Shown: positions 4,539-8,501 of the stretch, piece by piece
Position numbering within the stretch: position 1 is the first letter of the stretch
How the letters are laid out: each line of letters starts with the position of its first letter
The notes under the pieces: generated by a model
Seen by the model: only the letters and a program-made list of their open reading frames with translations
Told to the model about the DNA's origin: nothing
Databases searched by the model: none
Origin: Selenomonadaceae bacterium UBA2897
Lineage (GTDB): Bacteria > Bacillota > Negativicutes > Selenomonadales > Selenomonadaceae
Direction of reading: 5' to 3'
Assembly: GCA_002350105.1 (NCBI GenBank)
Contig: DEDT01000027.1
Coordinates: 1-8,501 of the forward strand
Length of the DNA: 8,501 nt
Position numbers and translations under genes: made by a program

Positions 4539-5924
4539 TTGATATTTGAAAGCTTATCCGATCGCCTGCAGGCGACGTTCAAGAAGCTGCGCGGTCACGG
4601 CAAGCTGACGGAGGATGATGTCAACGAGGCCATGCGCGAGGTGCGCATGGCGCTCCTCGAGGCCGATGTCAACTTCAAGGTCGTCAAGAACTTCGTCAAG
4701 ACCGTGAAAGAGCGGGCCGTGGGCCAGGACGTGCTGGAGACGCTGACCCCGGCGCAGGTGGTCGTGAAGATCGTCGACGAGGAGCTCACGCAGCTCATGG
4801 GCGGCACGCAGAGCCGCATCAGCATGAGCTCGCAGCCGCCGACGATCATCATGATGGTGGGCCTGCAGGGCGCCGGCAAGACGACGTCTGCGGGCAAGCT
4901 CGGCCTCGCGCTGAAGAAGCAGGGCAAGAAGCCGCTGCTCGTGGCGGCCGATATCTACCGACCTGCAGCCATCAAGCAGCTGCAGGTCGTGGGCGAGCAG
5001 CTGGGACTGCCGGTCTTCACCATGCCGCAGGGCACGGATGCCGTGACCATCGCGCGGGAGGCCATCCCCTACAGCCAGTCGCATGCGAATGACGTCGTGA
5101 TTATCGATACGGCGGGCCGCCTGCAGATCGACGAGGCGCTGATGCAGGAGCTACGCGACATCAAGGGTGCGGTGCATCCGCACGAGATCCTGCTGGTGGT
5201 CGATGCGATGACCGGACAGGAGTCGGTCAATGTCGCTAGGAGCTTCAACGACAGCCTCGGCCTCGACGGCGTCGTGATGACGAAGCTCGATGGCGATGCC
5301 CGCGGTGGCGCGGCGCTCTCCATCAAGGCGGTCACGGGCGTGCCGATCAAGTTCATCGGCATGGGCGAGAAGCTGGAGGCACTGGAGCCCTTCCATCCCG
5401 ACCGCATGGCCTCGCGCATCCTCGGCATGGGCGATGTGCTCTCCCTCGTGGAGAAGGCCCAGGCGACCTTCGACATGGAGGAAGCCAAAAAGATGGAGCA
5501 GAAGCTCCGCAAGGATGAGTTCACGCTCGACGACTTCCTCAGCCAGATGCAGCAGGTCAAGAAGCTGGGCTCGCTGGAGTCCATCCTCGGCATGATCCCG
5601 GGCATGGGCGGGCTGAAGAAGCAGCTGGAGGGCCAGGACATCGACCTCGACGGCAAGGAAGTGCGCCAGATCGAGGCCATCATCAAGTCGATGACGCCGC
5701 GGGAGCGCGCGGACATCAGCATCATCAACGGCAGCCGCCGCAAGCGCATTGCCCTGGGCTCCGGCACGCGCGTGCAGGACGTGAACAAGCTCCTGAAGCA
5801 GTTCGGCGAGATGCGCAAGATGATGAAGAAGATGAAAAAGATGCAAAAGGGCCGCAAGGGCCTGCCGAATCTCGGCAAGCTGGGACTTGGCGGTGGCTTC
5901 CCGAAGCTGCCCTTCATGCACTGA
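4539..5924 (+). CDS. ffh: Signal recognition particle protein Ffh (SRP54)
   Basis: The 461-residue SRP GTPase that binds 4.5S/6S SRP RNA and signal sequences on the ribosome and delivers nascent membrane proteins to FtsY. Domains in order are the N helical bundle (1-90), the G domain with P-loop GLQGAGKTT (108-116), DTAGR (190-194) and TKLDGD (248-253), and the M domain (about 325-430) with RKRIALGSGT and a Met/Lys-rich region. It ends in a Gly-rich GLGGGFPKLPFMH tail. The start is taken as TTG at 4539 (MIFESLSDRL, the normal family N-terminus). GGGAGGTG (4526-4533) is then correctly spaced, whereas the upstream GTG at 4533 would lie on top of its own ribosome binding site. It follows ylxM by two bases. 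No terminator is seen after it, so some transcripts may run into rpsP. Confidence 0.97.
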   Translation: MIFESLSDRLQATFKKLRGHGKLTEDDVNEAMREVRMALLEADVNFKVVKNFVKTVKERAVGQDVLETLTPAQVVVKIVDEELTQLMGGTQSRISMSSQPPTIIMMVGLQGAGKTTSAGKLGLALKKQGKKPLLVAADIYRPAAIKQLQVVGEQLGLPVFTMPQGTDAVTIAREAIPYSQSHANDVVIIDTAGRLQIDEALMQELRDIKGAVHPHEILLVVDAMTGQESVNVARSFNDSLGLDGVVMTKLDGDARGGAALSIKAVTGVPIKFIGMGEKLEALEPFHPDRMASRILGMGDVLSLVEKAQATFDMEEAKKMEQKLRKDEFTLDDFLSQMQQVKKLGSLESILGMIPGMGGLKKQLEGQDIDLDGKEVRQIEAIIKSMTPRERADISIINGSRRKRIALGSGTRVQDVNKLLKQFGEMRKMMKKMKKMQKGRKGLPNLGKLGLGGGFPKLPFMH

Positions 5925-5942
5925 GTTCTTAACATTTAACTA

Positions 5943-5971
5943 TTGACACACATTGCGTGTGCTGATATAAT
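5943..5971 (+). promoter_or_regulatory. Perfect consensus sigma-A promoter of rpsP-khpA
   Basis: TTGACA (5943-5948), a 17-base spacer and TATAAT (5966-5971) match the consensus exactly, with the start predicted near 5978. The spacer holds an inverted repeat, CACAC (5947-5951) and GTGTG (5957-5961), centred at 5954 between the two boxes. Such a strong promoter inside the block suits a ribosomal protein gene that needs higher expression than ffh. Confidence 0.9.
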
Positions 5972-6012
5972 CAAATGAGGTATGCACGTACCGCGAAAGG
6001 TGGTGAATTTTC

Positions 6013-6282
6013 ATGGCAGTAAAGATTCGTCTGAACCGTCTGGGTGCAAAGAAGAATCCGTTCTATCGCATTGTGGTCGCTGATTCCCGCGCACCGCGCG
6101 ATGGTCGTTTCATCGAGGTGCTCGGCAACTACGATCCGTCGCAGACGCCGGCGGTGGTCAACGTTGACGAGGAGAAGGTTCTCGGCTGGATGCAGAAAGG
6201 TGCACAGCCGACCGATACGGTAAAGAACCTCCTGAGCAAGCAGGGCATCATGGCCAAGTTTGCGGAGAGCAAGAAGCACTAA
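6013..6282 (+). CDS. rpsP: 30S ribosomal protein S16
   Basis: The 89-residue product is a full-length bS16, an early-binding 16S rRNA protein needed for 30S assembly. The N-terminus MAVKIRLNRLGAKKNPFYRIVVADSRAPRDGRFIEVLGNYDP is the family signature, followed by a shorter variable C-terminal part ending AKFAESKKH. AAAGGTGGTG (5996-6005) precedes the ATG at a good distance. It has its own consensus promoter and is followed after 18 bases by khpA. Confidence 0.97.
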   Translation: MAVKIRLNRLGAKKNPFYRIVVADSRAPRDGRFIEVLGNYDPSQTPAVVNVDEEKVLGWMQKGAQPTDTVKNLLSKQGIMAKFAESKKH

Positions 6283-6300
6283 TCCTGGGGAGGACTCAGC

Positions 6301-6528
6301 ATGAAAGATATCGTTGCTGTAATCGCCAGGGCACTTGTTGACCAGCCGGAGGCCGTGGTCACCACGGAGCAGGAGACCGCTGATGAGATCGCTGTCTCGC
6401 TGCATGTCGCCGAGGGTGATATGGGCAAGGTAATCGGCCGCCATGGCCGCATTGCCAAGGCCATCCGCACCGTCGTCAAGGCGGCGGCCGTGCGCACCAA
6501 CAAGAAAGTTACCGTTGAGATTATCTAA
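6301..6528 (+). CDS. khpA: KhpA, KH-domain RNA-binding protein (YlqC)
   Basis: A 75-residue single KH domain protein of the KhpA/YlqC family. KhpA forms a complex with KhpB (Jag/EloR) that binds many RNAs and affects cell elongation and division in streptococci and other Firmicutes; the partner is not in this window. The RNA-binding GxxG loop is G46-R-H-G49 within MGKVIGRHGRIAKAIRTVVKAAA, and the domain closes with KKVTVEII. A GGGGAGGAC ribosome binding site lies just before the ATG. It shares the rpsP transcript and is followed by a strong hairpin at 6547-6580. Confidence 0.95.
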   Translation: MKDIVAVIARALVDQPEAVVTTEQETADEIAVSLHVAEGDMGKVIGRHGRIAKAIRTVVKAAAVRTNKKVTVEII

Positions 6529-6546
6529 GGGGATTTTTCCCTTCAC

Positions 6547-6587
6547 AAAGGCGCCAGCCCACATACGGGCTGGTGCCTTTTCCCTTT
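6547..6587 (+). terminator. Intrinsic terminator after khpA
   Basis: AAAGGCGCCAGCCC (6547-6560) pairs with GGGCTGGTGCCTTT (6567-6580), 14 pairs with one G-U, around a 6-base loop. The tail TTTTCCCTTTTT supplies T residues, interrupted by CCC. A small 7-bp hairpin (6527-6533 with 6537-6543) precedes it. It divides rpsP-khpA from ylqD-rimM-trmD. I see no clear promoter after it, so it may be an attenuating, read-through terminator. Confidence 0.75.
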
Positions 6588-6611
6588 TTACAGAACAGAG
6601 AGGATAGAAAG

Positions 6612-7034
6612 ATGGATTCCATTTCACTCAAAGTACCCGTGACCATCAAGGCCAAGCTGACGGAGAAGCTGAAGAACAAGATCCTGGGCGACCTCGAGGA
6701 TGGCATCAAGCGCGCCGAGCTCGAAATCCAGCAGATCAACATCCAGGAGAAGCGCATGCTGCAGGAGAACGACTCCCCGGAGCCGACGCCGGAGGACATC
6801 AACCGCCTCGGCGCCATCCGCCAGCATTTCGCGGAGGAGCGCGGCAAGCGTATGCAGTACCGCGAGGAGGCTACGCAGCGCAAAGAGGAGCTGGAGAAGA
6901 TGGCGCTGGGCGCCGAGATCCAGCAGGGCACGCTGGAGCATCAGGTCGAGGTGCATGTGGGCGACGATATGCGCGAGATCATGAACGTGGAGATTCTGGT
7001 AGAAGATGACAAGATTATCGCCATCCGCAGCTAA
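6612..7034 (+). CDS. ylqD: YlqD family protein
   Basis: A 140-residue protein recognised as YlqD (function unknown) by sequence style and by its exact place between khpA and rimM, as in Bacillus. The N-terminus MDSISLKVPVTIKAKLTEKLK leads into a long charged helix (about residues 20-100, rich in Glu, Gln, Arg and Lys, likely coiled coil). A small beta-rich end follows, QVEVHVGDDMREIMNVEILVEDDKIIAIRS. The ATG at 6612 has AGAGAGGA (6596-6603) upstream; an in-frame GTG at 6573 lies inside the terminator hairpin and is rejected. The gene ends 31 bases before the rimM start chosen here, or overlaps the alternative one. Confidence 0.85.
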   Translation: MDSISLKVPVTIKAKLTEKLKNKILGDLEDGIKRAELEIQQINIQEKRMLQENDSPEPTPEDINRLGAIRQHFAEERGKRMQYREEATQRKEELEKMALGAEIQQGTLEHQVEVHVGDDMREIMNVEILVEDDKIIAIRS

Positions 7035-7065
7035 AAAGGCCAAATGGCGGCCCGGCAAGGACCGC

Positions 7066-7569
7066 ATGATCATCGGCCGGGTCGGCGCGGCGCACGGCAT
7101 CCACGGTGAGCTGCGCATCATCCCCATGACGGATTTTCCCGAGCGCTTTCAGGGCATGAAGAAGGTCATGGTGGGCGATGAGCTGCTGCATATCGAGAGC
7201 TGTCGCTATCATAAGCAGGATGTCATGCTGAAGTTCCGCGAGTACCCCGTGCGCGAGCAGGCCATGCAGCTCACGAACCGCTACCTCACGGTGGCGCGCA
7301 GCGAGGCCATGCCCCTGCCCGAGGGCCGCTACTACGAGTGTGATATCATCGGGCTGCAGGTGACGGATGAGGCGGGCACAGACCTCGGCAAGGTGGAGAA
7401 TATCCTCCACACGGGCGCGAACGACGTCTACGTCACGCACCGCCCCGATGGCCGCGAGCTGCTGATCCCGGCGCTGAAGGCCGTGGTGAAGGTCATCGAC
7501 GTGCCGGGCGGCCGCATGGTCGTCGACATGCCGGAGATGGTGGAGGATGGGACGAGTCATGCGGATTGA
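7066..7569 (+). CDS. rimM: Ribosome maturation factor RimM
   Basis: RimM binds ribosomal protein uS19 and assists maturation of the 30S head. From the ATG at 7066 the product has 167 residues. The N-terminal RimM domain runs MIIGRVGAAHGIHGELRIIPMTDFPERF, and a C-terminal PRC-barrel (about 85-160) contains YYECDIIGLQV, GKVENILHTGANDVYV, LLIPALKAVVKVIDVPGGRMVV. The start is not certain. ATG 7066 has AAGGA at 7057-7061 and begins right at the conserved domain. An earlier in-frame ATG at 7006 would add 20 residues (MTRLSPSAAKKAKWRPGKDR), overlap ylqD by 29 bases and has only a weak ribosome binding site. The 3' end overlaps trmD by 11 bases, so the two are coupled. Confidence 0.93.
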   Translation: MIIGRVGAAHGIHGELRIIPMTDFPERFQGMKKVMVGDELLHIESCRYHKQDVMLKFREYPVREQAMQLTNRYLTVARSEAMPLPEGRYYECDIIGLQVTDEAGTDLGKVENILHTGANDVYVTHRPDGRELLIPALKAVVKVIDVPGGRMVVDMPEMVEDGTSHAD

Positions 7570-8344
7570 CATGATCACGCTGTTCCCCGAGATGTTCGCG
7601 GGCCCCTTCGGCGACAGCATCACGAAGCGGGCCGTGGAGCAGGGGATTCTCGATATCCATTACACGAACTTCCGCGACTACTCCTTCGACAAGCACAAGC
7701 ATGTGGATGACTCGCCCTTCGGCGGCGGCGCGGGCATGGTGCTGAAGCCGGAGCCCCTGACGCGGGCCGTGCGCGACGTGCTGGCAAAGACCAGTGCATA
7801 CGCGGATAGGCGACGCGTGCTCATCATGGATCCCTCGGGGCCGACCTTCACCCAGGCGAAGGCGCGCGAGCTCGCACAGTATGAGCAGCTCGTCTTCATC
7901 TGCGGCCACTACGAGGGCTTCGACGCGCGCATCTATCCGCTTGCGGATGAGGCCATCTCCATCGGCGACTACGTGCTCACGGGAGGGGAGCTCCCCGCCA
8001 TGGTGATTACGGACGCGGTCTCGCGCATGCTGCCGGGCGTGCTCGGCGATGCGGAGTCGGCGCCGACGGACTCCTTCTACGCGGGCCTCCTGGAGTTCCC
8101 GCAGTATACGCGCCCCCGCGAATTCGAGGGCGCGGAGGTGCCTGAGGTCCTGCTCTCCGGCGACCACGCGAAGATCCGCCAATGGCGCCACGAGCAGTCC
8201 CTGCTCATGACGGCCAGGCTTCGCCCCGACTTATTGTCCAAAATCGACCTGACGCCAGAGGATCGCGACTACCTCGCCCGCTGGCAGGCCGATCACGATG
8301 GTGAGGCTGGCGACGATACCGACGCGCAGGACGACAACGGATGA
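7559..8344 (+). CDS. trmD: tRNA (guanine-N1)-methyltransferase TrmD
   Basis: TrmD transfers a methyl group from S-adenosylmethionine to N1 of G37 in tRNAs with a G at position 36, which prevents +1 frameshifting. It is a SPOUT-class knotted homodimer. Family signatures are MRIDMITLFPEMF at the N-terminus, GGGAGMVLKPEP (55-66), CGHYEGFDARI (115-125) and the SAM-binding knot SIGDYVLTGGELPAM (134-148). DSFYAGLLEFPQYTRP and VPEVLLSGDHAKIRQWR follow. At 261 residues it is slightly long, because the last 15 or so residues form an acidic tail rich in Asp (DGEAGDDTDAQDDNG). ATG 7559 is chosen over 7547 because it gives the family N-terminus and leaves GGAGGA (7542-7547) as a ribosome binding site. 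It is the last gene of the block and is followed by a terminator. Confidence 0.97.
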   Translation: MRIDMITLFPEMFAGPFGDSITKRAVEQGILDIHYTNFRDYSFDKHKHVDDSPFGGGAGMVLKPEPLTRAVRDVLAKTSAYADRRRVLIMDPSGPTFTQAKARELAQYEQLVFICGHYEGFDARIYPLADEAISIGDYVLTGGELPAMVITDAVSRMLPGVLGDAESAPTDSFYAGLLEFPQYTRPREFEGAEVPEVLLSGDHAKIRQWRHEQSLLMTARLRPDLLSKIDLTPEDRDYLARWQADHDGEAGDDTDAQDDNG

Positions 8345-8353
8345 TACCTTTTC

Positions 8354-8378
8354 AGGAGCTCGCATGGGCTCCTTTTTT
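8354..8378 (+). terminator. Intrinsic terminator after trmD
   Basis: AGGAGCTC (8354-8361) pairs with GGGCTCCT (8366-8373), with one T-G pair, around the 4-base loop GCAT. Five further T residues follow (8374-8378). It lies 10 bases after the trmD stop and ends the ylqD-rimM-trmD block. Confidence 0.85.
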
Positions 8379-8435
8379 GATAAATACATATATTTGTCGC
8401 AGAGGCTGATTCGTGCGAAATAAAGGCCAAGGAAG

Positions 8436-8490
8436 TGCAGGCCATCCGCTGCCGGAACCTGCAACGGGGAATTGTGTTCCCCGGCTTTTT
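8436..8490 (+). other. Tandem hairpins ending in a T run at the right edge
   Basis: TGCAGG (8436-8441) pairs with CCTGCA (8458-8463). After two bases GGGGAA (8466-8471) pairs with TTCCCC (8477-8482) around a 5-base loop, then GGC and five T residues. The layout is that of a structured leader or small RNA ending in an intrinsic terminator, or a second terminator for the trmD transcript. I do not recognise a known riboswitch or RNA family. No ORF with a ribosome binding site is seen in 8379-8501. Confidence 0.4.
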
Positions 8491-8501
8491 GCGTTACAAT
8501 A

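Noticed and set aside
5069..5935. Minus-strand open frames opposite ffh (up to 288 codons)
   Set aside because: Antisense to a certain ffh, rich in Ser/Arg/Met, no ribosome binding site or known domain; typical high-GC shadow.
8231..8464. Minus-strand open frame across the trmD end
   Set aside because: It overlaps the trmD 3' end and its terminator, lacks a convincing ribosome binding site and shows no motif.
8379..8501. SRP RNA, T-box or known riboswitch at the right edge
   Set aside because: I could not find the SRP tetraloop/internal-loop core, a T-box TGGNACCGCG motif or any familiar riboswitch core; only generic hairpins are visible.

Overview
The window looks like part of the chromosome of a high-GC, diderm Firmicute of the Negativicutes, probably Selenomonadaceae (Selenomonas/Mitsuokella-like). 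This is an inference from three observations. First, the order ylxM-ffh-rpsP-khpA-ylqD-rimM-trmD is the classical Firmicutes order. Second, coding DNA is rich in G+C, while promoters are textbook sigma-A type (TTGACA-N17-TATAAT). Third, a phosphoheptose-isomerase-like gene points to an LPS-type outer membrane, which in Firmicutes is typical of Negativicutes. No rRNA, tRNA, IS element, CRISPR array or prophage gene was seen.

Left part (1-2702). Positions 1-404 hold no clear gene. They carry a series of hairpins, an intrinsic terminator overlapping an extended -10 motif, and a possible 21-codon leader ORF. Next come three plus-strand genes that look independently transcribed. The first is a SIS-family sugar-phosphate isomerase (gmhA-like, 405-1052). 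The second is a small coiled-coil protein built from tandem 7-residue repeats, with its own promoter and a likely terminator (1147-1698). The third is a short exported D-Ala-D-Ala carboxypeptidase (S11 family, 1846-2670), also with its own promoter.

Middle (2703-4182). A bidirectional terminator separates the carboxypeptidase from a convergent minus-strand gene (2774-3994). That gene encodes a multidomain DUF1858 / DUF438-hemerythrin-like / PAS protein, probably a redox or gas sensor. Its promoter is back-to-back with the consensus promoter of the next block.

Right part (4183-8344). This is a translation and protein-targeting block. ylxM and ffh are coupled and encode the SRP GTPase and its partner. 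A second perfect consensus promoter drives rpsP-khpA, followed by a strong hairpin. Then ylqD, rimM and trmD are tightly packed or overlapping and end at an intrinsic terminator. These genes link co-translational membrane targeting (Ffh/YlxM), 30S assembly (S16, RimM, KhpA as RNA chaperone) and tRNA m1G37 modification (TrmD). The rplS gene that often follows trmD is not present before the window ends. The last 120 bases hold paired hairpins and no gene.

Most of the window is housekeeping. The least explained parts are the repeat-built coiled-coil gene, the structured 1-404 region, the sensor-like DUF438 protein and the structured right edge. No convincing new multi-gene system was found.
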